A stretch of 64,000 bases of DNA from Blastocatellia bacterium (GTDB lineage Bacteria > Acidobacteriota > Blastocatellia > Chloracidobacteriales > JADJPF01), in assembly GCA_016713405.1 (NCBI GenBank), contig JADJPF010000003.1:496001-560000 (forward strand), written 5' to 3'. Both the position numbers and the translations under genes were made by a program. Below, piece by piece: positions 9,621 to 19,800 of the stretch; the stretch's first letter is position 1; every line of letters begins with the position of its first letter. The notes beneath the pieces were generated by a model. That model saw only the letters and a program-made list of their open reading frames with translations. It was not told the origin of the DNA and ran no database searches.

Positions 9621-10098
9621 AAGCCATCCTGATATTGCTATATTTCAAAAAATTTATCCTCATATACTTCAACTTCAAGAACTAGCCCAAAAACATGGTA
9701 TAAATGACATATTTCAAGATAATGGAGGAAAACTTCTTCAAGTACTCTTAATTACAGGATTGCAAGTTTTGCCTGGTAGGGAAGGAAATGATGCTAAAGA
9801 CAAAGATGGAAATGAATATGAGCTAAAATCAGTCAACACGCTTTTAACGAAAAGTTTTTCAACTCATCATCATATGAACCCAGCCATTATTGAAAAATAT
9901 AGAAAAGTAAATTGGATTTTTGCAGTATATGAAGGAATTAAACTACTGTCCATTCATCAACTTACCCCAACAGACTTAGAACCATATTATTCAGCTTGGA
10001 CAGCAAAATAGTATGCTGATGGTGGAAAGGACATTAATAATCCAAAAATTCCACTAAAATTTGTATGCGAAAGAGGAACCGTAATTTATAAGGCGTAA
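9613..10098 (+). pseudogene. PvuII-like type II restriction endonuclease with in-frame amber stop
   Basis: The product is unmistakably like R.PvuII (cuts CAGCTG). It shares KHGINDIFQDNGGKLLQVLL, then LPGREGNDA, the catalytic ELK and the histidine cluster FSTHHHMNP. Numbered from the ATG at 9613, the presumed active-site residues are D36, D60, E70 and K72, two more than in PvuII. A TAG at 10009-10011 ends translation after 132 residues. Reading through it continues in frame as YADGGKDINNPKIPLK to TAA at 10098, giving 161 residues against 157 in PvuII. The stop falls where PvuII has tryptophan, so TGG to TAG is the simplest change. The missing tail is the homologue of the PvuII C-terminal segment. 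The start lies inside the end of the controller gene. Confidence 0.9.
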
Positions 10099-10127
10099 TC
10101 TTAATTAAGAGAAAGTTTTTAATGAAT

Positions 10128-10379
10128 TTAAGCTGCTAATAGACTTGGAGTAATATCTATATTATCAAGCTTTTGCAAGGATGGATAAAGTTTTTCTTGG
10201 TGAAAAGCGATTAGTAAGGTTAAGGTTTCTAACAACATTTTTTCTTCTGTTGATAAATTTTCGGGCTTAATTTTGCGTAATCTATAAAATTCTGCTAGAT
10301 AGCTTTAGTAGTCATCTGATAAACTATTGTATTTATAGCTATTTATTGTAAGAATATTATTATATTTTAAGTTTTCCAT
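10128..10379 (-). pseudogene. Small hypothetical gene with in-frame TAA
   Basis: An 83-codon minus-strand frame starts at ATG 10379 with a strong AGGAGG-type RBS at 10388-10395, nine bases upstream. It is interrupted by TAA at 10305-10307 (codon 25). Beyond the stop it reads as a plausible helical protein with RLRKIKPENLSTEEKMLL and FHQEKLYPSLQKLDNI, ending at 10128. The RBS and protein-like composition on both sides support a former or misread small gene. I do not recognise a family. It overlaps no other gene and sits between the restriction locus and a small membrane protein gene. Confidence 0.4.
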
Positions 10380-10435
10380 AAAATTTTGCCCTCCTTTAAC
10401 TTTCAAAATAAAGCTTAAGTTTAAGAACCTAATAC

Positions 10436-10717
10436 CTAGTATTTTAATTTAGTAGTTTTTTTAATTTCTGGTTGATAAGAAGTAAACTCGTCATCATCCA
10501 TTTGCCAAAGTGGGGGAGCAGCAATAGTGGACGGCTTTTTGGTGAATTTTTGCAAAATCTTATCGCCATCAACTAATTTCCAAATTACTAGTCCAATTAT
10601 GGCGAGTATTGCAAGCGGGATGATTAAACTGATTGTTAGAGCGATTAAGCCAAATGCTAATTTAATAGCGATTATTCCTAATAGTATTAATCCTGCAATT
10701 TTTAAGAATTTTTTCAT
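10436..10717 (-). CDS. Small membrane protein, unknown function
   Basis: Two overlapping hydrophobic stretches (about residues 5-50, rich in I, L, A, G) form one or two transmembrane helices. They are followed by a charged segment and a polar tail containing PPLWQMDDDEF. The reading frame is open from 10741, but I start at ATG 10717 because GGAGG lies eight bases upstream of it; the product is about 93 residues. The family is not recognised. The gene is on the same strand as the broken small gene downstream, suggesting a small operon. Confidence 0.6.
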   Translation of the reverse strand: MKKFLKIAGLILLGIIAIKLAFGLIALTISLIIPLAILAIIGLVIWKLVDGDKILQKFTKKPSTIAAPPLWQMDDDEFTSYQPEIKKTTKLKY

Positions 10718-10819
10718 TGTTTTTCCTCCAGCAAAATTCAAAGTTTAGTTGCCGAAGCTAACGCTTAGTTTGTAGAAAGATTTTGGACGATTATTTACTT
10801 TTGAGGAGAAAATTAGCAA

Positions 10820-13027
10820 TTACCACAATTTGCCGATGCCAACGCCGCTTTTGCCCATTTGGAGGGTTTGAGCAAGGTTTGTATAGCGATCAGATGAGTT
10901 TTGACGGATAGCTTTTTTAATTGCTCCTGTTTGACCTATAAGGATTGCTAATTTTTTAGCACGAGTTAAACCAGTATAAACAATTGAGCGATTAAGTAAA
11001 TTCCAGTGTTGAAAATGTATAGGCATAATAGTTGCAGGGTATTCACTGCCTTGTGAACGATGAATTGAAATAGCATAAGCTAAGGTCAATTCGTGTAAAT
11101 CAGCAAAGTCGTAAGTAATACTTCTATCGTTAAAACTAACAGTTATTTGACGGTCTTCTAAATCAATATTTTCAATATGACCTATATCGCCGTTAAATAC
11201 TTCTAATTTATAGTTGTTAACTTGTTGGATTACGCGATCACCTACACGATAAATAGTAATTCCCCATTTTATTTCTGTTTTATCAGGGTGAGCCGGATTT
11301 ATGGCTTCTTGAAGCATTATATTTAAGTTTGTAGTGCCAATGCTGCCTCGTTTCATTGGTGCAAGCACCTGAATTTGTTGAGGGCGGATTTGAAAACGTT
11401 TTGGAATAGATTGAGTTACTACTTTGACTACAAGAGCATTTATTTTTTCTGGATCAGTTTCTTCTATTAAGTAGCAATCCGAAGTTTCAGCCCCAGGGCG
11501 AGCAAATTCTGGCATTTGAGCTTTATTAATTTTATGTGCATAGGATATTATATTGCTTGCTGCTGCTTGACGGAAAACTTGGGTTAACTCAGCTATAGGC
11601 AAGGCTTTAGACTGAATCATATCTTGAAGAAATTGCCCTGGCCCAACGGATGGCAATTGATCAGCATCTCCAACAAAACAAATTTGCCCATCGCTTGGAA
11701 TAGCTTTTAACAGACTATTGGCAAGCAAAATGTCAATCATAGATGCTTCATCAATAATAAAAACATCTCCTTCCAAAGGCATTTCCTGGTTATGTTTAAA
11801 GGAAAAAGTGCTAGGGTCAAATTCTAAAAGTCTGTGAATGGTTTTAGCTTCACATCCTGTTACTTCTCCTAGTCGTTGTGCTGCTCGGCCAGTTGGAGAA
11901 GCAAGTAAGACCTTTTTTCCCATAGCTTGTAGTAATTTAACCAATGCTCGTACTGTAGTAGTTTTGCCGCATCCAGGGCCACCAGTGATAATGCTAACCC
12001 CACTACTAGCAGCAGTTAAAATTGCTTGTTGTTGTTCTTCAGAAAGAGCAAATTTTTCTCGCTGACAAAATCGAGTTAACCATTTAATTACTCTTGCTGA
12101 ATCCGTTGCCACTGCATGAGTAAAATTTAATAACTTCATTGCTGCGGCGCGTTCTGCTAGAAAGAGAGGAGCTACATAAATTGCTTGTTTTGTGCTAGGG
12201 ACTTCTACTTGATATAATTCTTTATCTGTTGTCATTGCTGCAATTAGAGGAATAAATTTTTCTTGCTCAGGAATTTCTAAAGCTACCGAAGCACGTTCAA
12301 GTAATTCTTCTTGAGGTAAAAAACAATGTCCATCTTCAGTTGCTTCATAAAGAACGTGTGAAAGTCCTGCACGAAGTCGGGCTTCGGAATCCCGCGCTAA
12401 CCCTAAATTTAATGCGATTTTATCAGCACTCTTAAAACCAATTCCATAAACATCTCGCGCTAATTGATAAGGATTAGTTTCTATAGTTTTGATTGTATCC
12501 TGTCCATATTGCTTAAAGATTTTTACTGCAAAATGAGAAGAAATATTATGAGAAGTAAGAAAAGTCATTATATTACGAATTTCTTTTTGTTCTACCCAAG
12601 CTTTTTTAATTCGGCTAAGACGAAAAGCAGAAATTCCATGAACTTCGGTTAAGCGTTCTGGATCATTTTCAATAATATCTAAAGTATCTAGTCCAAATTT
12701 TTGGACTATTCGGCGCGCTGTCACAGGGCCAACACCTTTAATTAAGCCTGATCCAAGATATTTTTCAATCCCTCCAAGTGTTGCAGGACGAGTAACCTGA
12801 TAAGTGAGTGCCTTAAATTGATAACCATAAGTAGGATCATTAGACCAATAACCAGAAAGTTTAACGTTTTCACCTGGCGTAATTGATCCAAAGCTTCCCG
12901 TGACAGTAATTTCATCTATTGAGCCTTTTACAGTTAAACGCAGCACTGACCAACCATTATTGGGATTATGGAAGGTGACACGTTTAATTGAGCCTAGCAA
13001 TTCTACCAATGAGTTATTATTAGACAT
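10820..13027 (-). CDS. recD2: RecD2/RecD-like ATP-dependent DNA helicase
   Basis: A superfamily 1B 5'-3' DNA helicase of the RecBCD-independent RecD2 type. The 735-residue protein has an N-terminal OB-like domain (about 1-90) and tandem helix-hairpin-helix segments (about 90-220, with GSGLIKGVGPVTARRI). The motor core has Walker A GGPGCGKTTT (about 350), Walker B VFIIDEASMID, the GDADQLPSVGPG motif and the C-terminal motif AISIHRSQGSEYP. Length is as expected for RecD2. In other bacteria it acts in DNA repair and recombination. The start has an AAGG-like RBS. The single-strand binding protein gene lies 140 bases upstream on the same strand. Confidence 0.95.
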   Translation of the reverse strand: MSNNNSLVELLGSIKRVTFHNPNNGWSVLRLTVKGSIDEITVTGSFGSITPGENVKLSGYWSNDPTYGYQFKALTYQVTRPATLGGIEKYLGSGLIKGVGPVTARRIVQKFGLDTLDIIENDPERLTEVHGISAFRLSRIKKAWVEQKEIRNIMTFLTSHNISSHFAVKIFKQYGQDTIKTIETNPYQLARDVYGIGFKSADKIALNLGLARDSEARLRAGLSHVLYEATEDGHCFLPQEELLERASVALEIPEQEKFIPLIAAMTTDKELYQVEVPSTKQAIYVAPLFLAERAAAMKLLNFTHAVATDSARVIKWLTRFCQREKFALSEEQQQAILTAASSGVSIITGGPGCGKTTTVRALVKLLQAMGKKVLLASPTGRAAQRLGEVTGCEAKTIHRLLEFDPSTFSFKHNQEMPLEGDVFIIDEASMIDILLANSLLKAIPSDGQICFVGDADQLPSVGPGQFLQDMIQSKALPIAELTQVFRQAAASNIISYAHKINKAQMPEFARPGAETSDCYLIEETDPEKINALVVKVVTQSIPKRFQIRPQQIQVLAPMKRGSIGTTNLNIMLQEAINPAHPDKTEIKWGITIYRVGDRVIQQVNNYKLEVFNGDIGHIENIDLEDRQITVSFNDRSITYDFADLHELTLAYAISIHRSQGSEYPATIMPIHFQHWNLLNRSIVYTGLTRAKKLAILIGQTGAIKKAIRQNSSDRYTNLAQTLQMGKSGVGIGKLW

Positions 13028-13169
13028 TGCACCTTAAAAAATAATTAGTTTGCTTTAATTTTTCTTTAAGTATGCAAAAAAAATTTAATTAAAAACAAGA
13101 GTTATTTGCTTATGGAAATAATAAAGAAAATAGTTTAAGAACTAGACAAGATGACATAATACTTGCGTA

Positions 13170-13490
13170 TTACTGAGCTATAGAAGTTAAAGAACAAAAT
13201 TCATTAGCAGTAATTTCCAACACTGTACGGACTTTGCCTTCTTTATCTTTCATTTGTTGAGGGCGTAAACGACCTTCTACATAAACTTTGGCACCTTTGG
13301 TTAACTGATGTTTGGCACGTTCGGCTTGGCTGCCAAATAAAACTACTTGATACCAGGTAGTTATTTTTTCTTGTTTTATTACTTCATTAGTTGCTACAGC
13401 TAAATAGCATATAAATGAACCTTTGGAACTTACTTCTATTCTAGGTTCTCGCCCAACATGTCCAACAATAAAAATTTTATTAAATGACAT
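13170..13490 (-). CDS. ssb: Single-stranded DNA-binding protein (short, no acidic tail)
   Basis: A 106-residue OB-fold protein with the SSB signature order: NKIFIVGHVGREPRI at the start, ATNEVIKQEKITTWYQVVLFG in the centre and KGAKVYVEGRLRPQQMKDKEGK before the last strand. It should bind ssDNA as an oligomer. It stops shortly after the OB fold (ending SLTSIAQ). The glycine/proline-rich linker and the acidic tip (usually DDDIPF) that docks repair proteins are both absent. It may therefore be a secondary SSB, a primosomal PriB-like paralogue, or the partner of the adjacent RecD2. Confidence 0.85.
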   Translation of the reverse strand: MSFNKIFIVGHVGREPRIEVSSKGSFICYLAVATNEVIKQEKITTWYQVVLFGSQAERAKHQLTKGAKVYVEGRLRPQQMKDKEGKVRTVLEITANEFCSLTSIAQ

Positions 13491-13655
13491 CTCAAATGCT
13501 CCTAAAAGTTAGAGGTTGTTGGTAAGTTATAGACGGAATTTATTCTAAAAATTGGTTAAGGTTTTCATCAGGAGTTGGCATATTGTCGCAATTAAGAAAA
13601 AACATTAAACTACTTGTTTAAGAAAAAACAACAATTTAGAGGGTAGTTAGTTATT

Positions 13656-15724
13656 ATGCAAAAGTTTCAGATGGACGCTCTAAAAAAAATAAATACTAGA
13701 AAATTACCAAAAATAATAATTTTCCTTGCATTAATCTTAAGTTTAACGATTGTGGGAATATCTTCCCCTAAAACTAAGCTTAAAAATATAACTGCTCAAG
13801 GGGATGAAAACGCAAGAATGAGAAATTTAGGGCGAGTACGTGCGCCGGAATTAATTGGTGGACATGGTTGGTTAAACACAGATCGACCATTAAAGCTAGC
13901 ACAGTTAAAAGGTAAAGTTGTTTTATTAGATTTTTGGACTTATTGTTGTATTAACTGTATTCATATTATTCCTGACTTAAAAAAGCTAGAAGCTAAGTAT
14001 TCAAAAGAGTTAGTCGTAATTGGAGTGCATTCAGCCAAATTTAAGAATGAGCGAGAATCTGAAAATATACGTCAAGCTATTTTACGCTATGAGATTGAAC
14101 ACCCTGTAGTTAATGACAGTGATTTTGAGATTTGGAGCCAATATTCTGCACGTGCCTGGCCTACTTTATGTTTAATTGATCCAGATGGATATGTAACAAA
14201 TATTTATTCTGGGGAAGGCCATTATGAGGATTTAGATAAGAAAATAGGTAAGTTGGTAGAAGATTTTCGCGCCAAGGGTAAGCTTAATGAAGAGCCATTA
14301 CAGCTTTTACTAGAAAAGCATAAAACCGCGCCAGATATGCTTTCTTTCCCAGGTAAAGTAGTAGTTGATGCAAAATCTAATCAACTTGTTATTAGTGATT
14401 CTAACCACAATCGCATTGTAATTACTAATCTAAATGGTGAGACGCAAGAAATTATTGGCAATGGGCAAATAGGTTTTGCTGATGGTGATTTTAAGACAGC
14501 CACTTTTAACCATCCACAAGGGATTTTTCTTGCTCCTGATGGAAATACTCTTTATGTTGCAGATACAGAAAACCACTTAATCCGCAAGGTAGACTTAAAA
14601 GCAAAACAAGTAACAACTATTGCTGGAACAGGCAAACAGGCAATAAATTATAATGAATTTGGCCCCAGCCGACAGGTTGCTATTAATTCGCCTTGGGATG
14701 TGGAACTTGTTGGTAATGAACTGTTTATAGCTATGGCTGGGCCGCATCAAATCTGGATAATGGACTTAAAGATTAATGAAATAGGCCCATTTGCTGGCTC
14801 AGGTGCAGAAGATGGTATTGATGGATTGCGACATAAAGCTGCGCTTGCTCAACCTTCTGGACTAGCTTTTAATGGTAAAACTCTTTATGTGGCTGATAGT
14901 GAAATTAGCAGCATTAGGGCTGTTGATATTAGCGATCAAGGCGAAGTTTCTACTTTAGCAGGTAGTTCAGATCTATTTGGTTTTGGTGATATAGATGGTG
15001 TAAAAGATATTGCAAGGCTCCAACATCCTTTGGGAGTAGAATTTGCTAATGGACTAGTTTATGTTGCTGACACTTATAACCATAAAATCAAGGTTATTGA
15101 CCCTAAAGACAACTCTTGTAAAACTTTTTAGGCACTGGAAAGCCGGGAAAAGAGGATGGAAAAACACCAAAATTTTATGAGCCAAGTGGGTTAAGTTTTG
15201 CAAATGATAAGCTTTATATTGCTGATACTAATAATCATGTTATTAGAGTAGCAGACTTAAAGACTAAAGAGGTTACAACGCTAAAAATTACAGGCTTAAC
15301 ACCTCCAAACACGATTGTAGCAAAAGAAATTCTTCCTAATCGTGAAGATGTTTCGCTTGAAGTACAAAAAATTGCTGTAGGCAAAAATGAATTATTGATA
15401 GACTTGAAACTCCCATCAGGACAACATCTAAACCCAGAATCTACAAATGTTTACAAGATAAAATTAGCTGATAAAGAGATAGAAATAGCTGAAAATCTTC
15501 GTTCTGCATCGCTAAAAAATCCTAAACTACCAATTAAAGTTCCATTTAAGTTAAATCCTGGAGTAGAAAAGGCTAATCTAGAAGTACAGTTTACCTTTGC
15601 TTATTGTCCAATTGATGATACTAAAGGAGTGTGTAAACTAAAAACCTTGGTTTGGAATGTTCCAATAGAGATTGATAAGGCATCAAAAGAACATGTTATT
15701 AAACTGAGTCATCAAGTTAAATAA
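13656..15724 (+). pseudogene. NHLRC2-like protein: thioredoxin-like domain plus NHL beta-propeller (frameshifted)
   Basis: An N-terminal membrane anchor (about residues 17-37) precedes a thioredoxin-like domain whose active-site region reads FWTYCCINCIHIIPDL, the CCINC motif of NHLRC2-type proteins. NHL repeats follow (for example GIFLAPDGNTLYVADTENH), then a C-terminal beta domain with FTFAYCPIDDTKGVC. The frame ends early at 15131. Adding one T to the T5 run at 15125-15129 restores KTFLGTGKPGKEDGKTP and continues to 15724, giving about 689 residues against about 726 in human NHLRC2. The RBS is GAGGG near 13640. The biochemical role of the family is unsettled, and the location here is probably the periplasm. 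The lesion is a homopolymer undercall or a real break. Confidence 0.82.
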
Positions 15725-15772
15725 GGTTTTAAGCCTTTTTGGTAAGAGTTCTTTTTAGAGGATTGGATAAGC

Positions 15773-16114
15773 TTAAATTTTTCCAATCCATCTAAAAAAA
15801 GTAAAAGTTGCCCCACAAAAAAATAACAATCCAAAAATAAGCATATTATGCTTAGCTATCCAGGCTGGTAAATATATATCAAAATTACTGCTACGATCTT
15901 GAGTGTAATTAGCTGCTATTTTGGTTAGTGGACATTTCCATCCATTAATTGCCAAAATTATTACTTCAATCATTATTACTGAAATGGCTAGGAGAGCTTC
16001 TTTATAAGCTCTAAAAAAAGCAAATACCCAAATGAGGATTATACAAGTAGCAAAAATTGCCCATACAATCGTATGGCTTATCTTAATGATGGTTAGCAAT
16101 GATTTAACTTTCAT
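15773..16114 (-). CDS. Small four-helix membrane protein, loosely DUF2784-like
   Basis: The 113-residue product has about three to four transmembrane helices (residues roughly 8-32, 38-56 and 88-108). A conserved-looking loop reads NGWKCPLTKIAANY and then FDIYLPAWIAKHN. The CPLT motif after a helix is reminiscent of DUF2784, but I would not assign it firmly. The gene is convergent with the NHLRC2-like gene and ends 48 bases from it. No function can be inferred. Confidence 0.7.
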   Translation of the reverse strand: MKVKSLLTIIKISHTIVWAIFATCIILIWVFAFFRAYKEALLAISVIMIEVIILAINGWKCPLTKIAANYTQDRSSNFDIYLPAWIAKHNMLIFGLLFFCGATFTFFRWIGKI

Positions 16115-16203
16115 TTTTCTAATACTTCAGGTGCTAACTCGTCGTCTTTCTATTTGGAGACAATTTAGCTCAATATTAATTAAAATAACAATCAAATTTC
16201 TTA

Positions 16204-16212
16204 TGTTATAAT
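16204..16212 (+). promoter_or_regulatory. Extended -10 promoter element
   Basis: TGTTATAAT is a perfect extended -10 (TGnTATAAT) about 80 bases upstream of the gene at 16292. No good -35 is present, which is typical of extended -10 promoters. Confidence 0.45.
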
Positions 16213-16291
16213 GCTGTGCAAAGAAAACAAACTTTTTTATAAAAATTTAAATTTACCCAAATAAATTAAACTCTAAATAAAAGGTAGTTTT

Positions 16292-16678
16292 ATGGAGAAT
16301 TCATTAGAAAACAATAAGTTAGAAGTAGTAAATGATTGTCAAACGGGGGGTTGTGGCTGTCATGTTAAAACTTGTGGAGGAATAGTAGATTTATCCGGCT
16401 ATAAAGATGATATAGAAGTCAGGCAGCTTATCTATAATGAAAGAAAACAAATTAAGGATAATGAAAAACTATATAAAGAAATTCGCAAAGACTTTAACCC
16501 AATGCTTTGGGGTTTTTTAGGTTTAATGGCAGGTACAATGTTAGGCGTTTTAGTAGAAAAATTTTTACAAATAGGAGCTAGTGTTGTTTATACAGCAATC
16601 TTTGGGGCATTTTTAGGAGTTACCATTTGTATAAATAAAAATAAAGCTAAAAATAGGGAACATTTTTATCAAGAATAA
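16292..16678 (+). CDS. Hypothetical membrane protein with cysteine-rich N-terminus
   Basis: The 128-residue product begins with a polar segment carrying a cysteine cluster (CQTGGCGCHVKTCGG, about residues 16-30), followed by a charged helix. A glycine-rich hydrophobic pair of helices follows (about 72-92 and 95-113), with LMAGTMLGVLVEKFL and TAIFGAFLGVTICI. The cluster could bind a metal or an Fe-S centre, but no known motif matches exactly. An extended -10 element lies 80 bases upstream, so it is probably its own transcription unit. Confidence 0.65.
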   Translation: MENSLENNKLEVVNDCQTGGCGCHVKTCGGIVDLSGYKDDIEVRQLIYNERKQIKDNEKLYKEIRKDFNPMLWGFLGLMAGTMLGVLVEKFLQIGASVVYTAIFGAFLGVTICINKNKAKNREHFYQE

Positions 16679-16847
16679 TCTATTTTTCTATTACCTAAAA
16701 AGTAGAAGCCTTATATATTCTAGTAGTTACAAGCTTATTTTACTAACTGCCATTTTACCTCAATATAGGTTATCCTAAGAATTTCTTTTCTCTAACTTTA
16801 TGTGTAAACTACCACTTTTCTAGTTTAATAAGTTGGGGGTTAATTTT

Positions 16848-19800
16848 ATGGGGTTGCAGCAGGTTAAGAATTATGTTTCTGTACGTTATACAGAACATCT
16901 TACTCGCTTTAAGGGTGTTAGCAATGAACAGATAGTTAAAAGCTACTCTTTTAATTACGAATTCTTAAAAACTGCTAATCGATTAATAGAAAAAGCTGCT
17001 AGCTCAATAGGTACTACTCTAATTGTTGGTAAACGGGGTGTTGGCAAAACCCATATGCTTTCTCTTGTACGTAGCCTTATTAATCAACCTAGCTTAGCTA
17101 CTATAATTTTAGATTTAGAAGCAAGAGCAGCTTTGCAAAAACATTCCCTCCAAAAAGTTCCTGTGGGTGGAATAGCTTCTTTAACTTTAGGGTTTGATTT
17201 AGAGCGAGGAATGGATTTTATTAAAGTCTTTCCTGTTGGTTCTGTACAAACTCTAGCCCTAAGAGGTTGGGTTAATGCAAACGAAATCTTGGAAATAGTT
17301 AATATAGGTATAGAAAAATTCCAAGATTATGTTGTATTTGTTGATGGTCTTTCTCCTGCCCTTAAACACCCAGAAAAAAAACAATATGCTTACCACTTAC
17401 TAGAAACTTTAATCCATGAAGCTAATAAAGGAGCTTTTGCTTTAGTAATTACTTTAGATGAAGATATTATTTCAGGTAGTAATTGGTCAGAATTTTGCCA
17501 AATTGAACAAATAGATATTAGTAATTTGGCTATGGTAGTTGAACAAAAACTCTTTCGCAAAACATTAGAACAAAGAAAAGCTCTAACGCAACTTTATCAA
17601 GAAATTCTAACCAGTATGCCGCATTTTTCTTGTGAATTAGAGGAGTTTATTAATCTTTATCCAGCGCATCCAATGATTTTATCCGTTAGTCCAGCCATGC
17701 AACGTTATGTAAAAAGCTTTTCCTTGCTAGGCTTTTTAACAGAAGTATCTCCTTCTGCTTTAGTACGTAGAGATACAAGCTTAATTAATATTGATGATTT
17801 ATTTGAAAACCTAGAAGATGAGCTAAGAAAACATCCTTATCTTAAAGAAGTCTTTGGAGTTTATGATAATTTACTTTATTGGTCAGCAATTAATTTAGAT
17901 ACACAAAAAGCTTTATATGCCAAGTTACTACTTAGAGGGTTATTATTACTTTCTTTACGAGGTCAAGGAGCAACTATAGAAGAGATTGCTAATGCTGTAA
18001 TGCTTAATGATGAACGAAGTAGTAGAAATTTCCTTAGCCAAATGCAGATAATAATGAGTTCTTTAATTGCTGCTGATGAAAGACTTGGGTTAATAGATTT
18101 TGGCAAACCTCAATATGTTTTCCGTAGCCTCTTTGAAATGGAACAATTAAACACAGAACAGCTTAACCCAACTAAATTAAGTACAGATCAACTAGCTATA
18201 ATCCAAGCTAGTTTAGCAGATGAAAAGCCTCCAGCAAAAAGCCTTTCACTAATGGAAATGCTACATAAAACATCAGAGCAAATTGCTGATAATGATCCAA
18301 GATTAAGTGAAATATTGTTTTCTGTTGGAAAGAAATTTTTTAAGGATTGGCCCTTTATTTTTGAGCAAAATGGCTTGTTTAAAAGACGAGCAGAACTTAA
18401 TGTTCGTTGGTCTGGCTCACTACGTAGGGGAATAATTAGTTTGGGTGAAGAAATAGAAATTCTTACAGAAAAAAATAACCCCAATAACCCAATTAATGAA
18501 TATGACTGGCAAATCATTGTTTTACTACCTAATCAAAAGCATAATGCAAACTTAAGCACCATACCAAATGCACCAAATACTTTAATTTATTGGCAACCAG
18601 CAGAATTTAGTAAGGAAGATTTTTTAGTCCTCAAATATTTGTTATTGATGGGTAGCGATGCCGTAAATGATTTTGATACAGAAGAAATTAGCCGTTATCT
18701 TGCTGCTTTTGAAACTACATTAGTAGATCTATTTGGGTTAAATTATTTAGATACAGGAAAATTATTTAATCTTTACTATGAAAATTGGTCGCTAAATTAT
18801 CATTCTAGTAATTTTATTAGCATTATTTTATCTAAATTGTTGGATCAGCCTTTATCAACACGTTATCCACAACATCCAAAGTTTGAAGATTTACTGGATC
18901 CAGATTACTTAGATGAAATTATTAGTTGGATCTTTACTAGTGATAAAACACCTACGCCAGACCAATTACTTTATCTTGAGCAATTTGTACGTCCTTTAGG
19001 ATTAGTTAAGGTAGAAGGAAGAACTTATTCTTTAGATGTAAATGATAAGATTTTTCCTGAAGACAGTGCTATAGCTTTACTTCTAGAGCTATTAGAAAGT
19101 AATGGAGATCGTCCAATTACAAAACTACAAGCTTACCGATTGTTAAGAAAAGAACCTTTTGGACTTCAAAGACCTATTTTATTAGTAATTTTAGCTGCAC
19201 TAGCTGCGGCTGATAAAATTACTTTGGTAGATGAGCAGTCCAGACCCATTCATAATGAAACTGGGTTGCTACCAGATGTAGATATTTCATCCTTTAGCTC
19301 TATTTATTTAGCTAAACCAAAAATAAAAATAACTAGTTGGGAAAAGAAAAAAGCCATTGAATCACAATCAACTTTTTCCAATCAAACTATTATGATTGTT
19401 GATGATGAGCCAGATATTTTAACTTGTATTGAAATAGCTATTGAGCCGCTAGGTTGTCGAATGAAAACAGCTATTAACGGCATAGAAGCATTAAAACAGC
19501 TTTTACAAGACAACAAAGTTGATTTAGTAATTTCTGATTTAATGATGCCGGGAATGGATGGAGTACAGCTATTTTATGAAATGCAAACAAATCCACAACT
19601 TAGAGACATACCTTTTATAGTTTTATCCTCAATAGATACAGAGGAAGATATTGCTAAGGCTTTAGAAAGTGGTGTGACAGATTATTGGACAAAGCCTTTT
19701 AGTATTAATGAGTTAACAGCTAGAATCCGTAAGTTTTTGCGCCGTCGTCTTGCTAGTGCAGATGCTTATTCAATAACAGCTTGGCCTAATGAAAAAGCCC

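Noticed and set aside
10099..10127. Search for an attachment site or transposase flanking the restriction locus
   Set aside because: No inverted or direct repeat or integrase was found near 8212-8271 or 10099-10127, so no element boundary is proposed.
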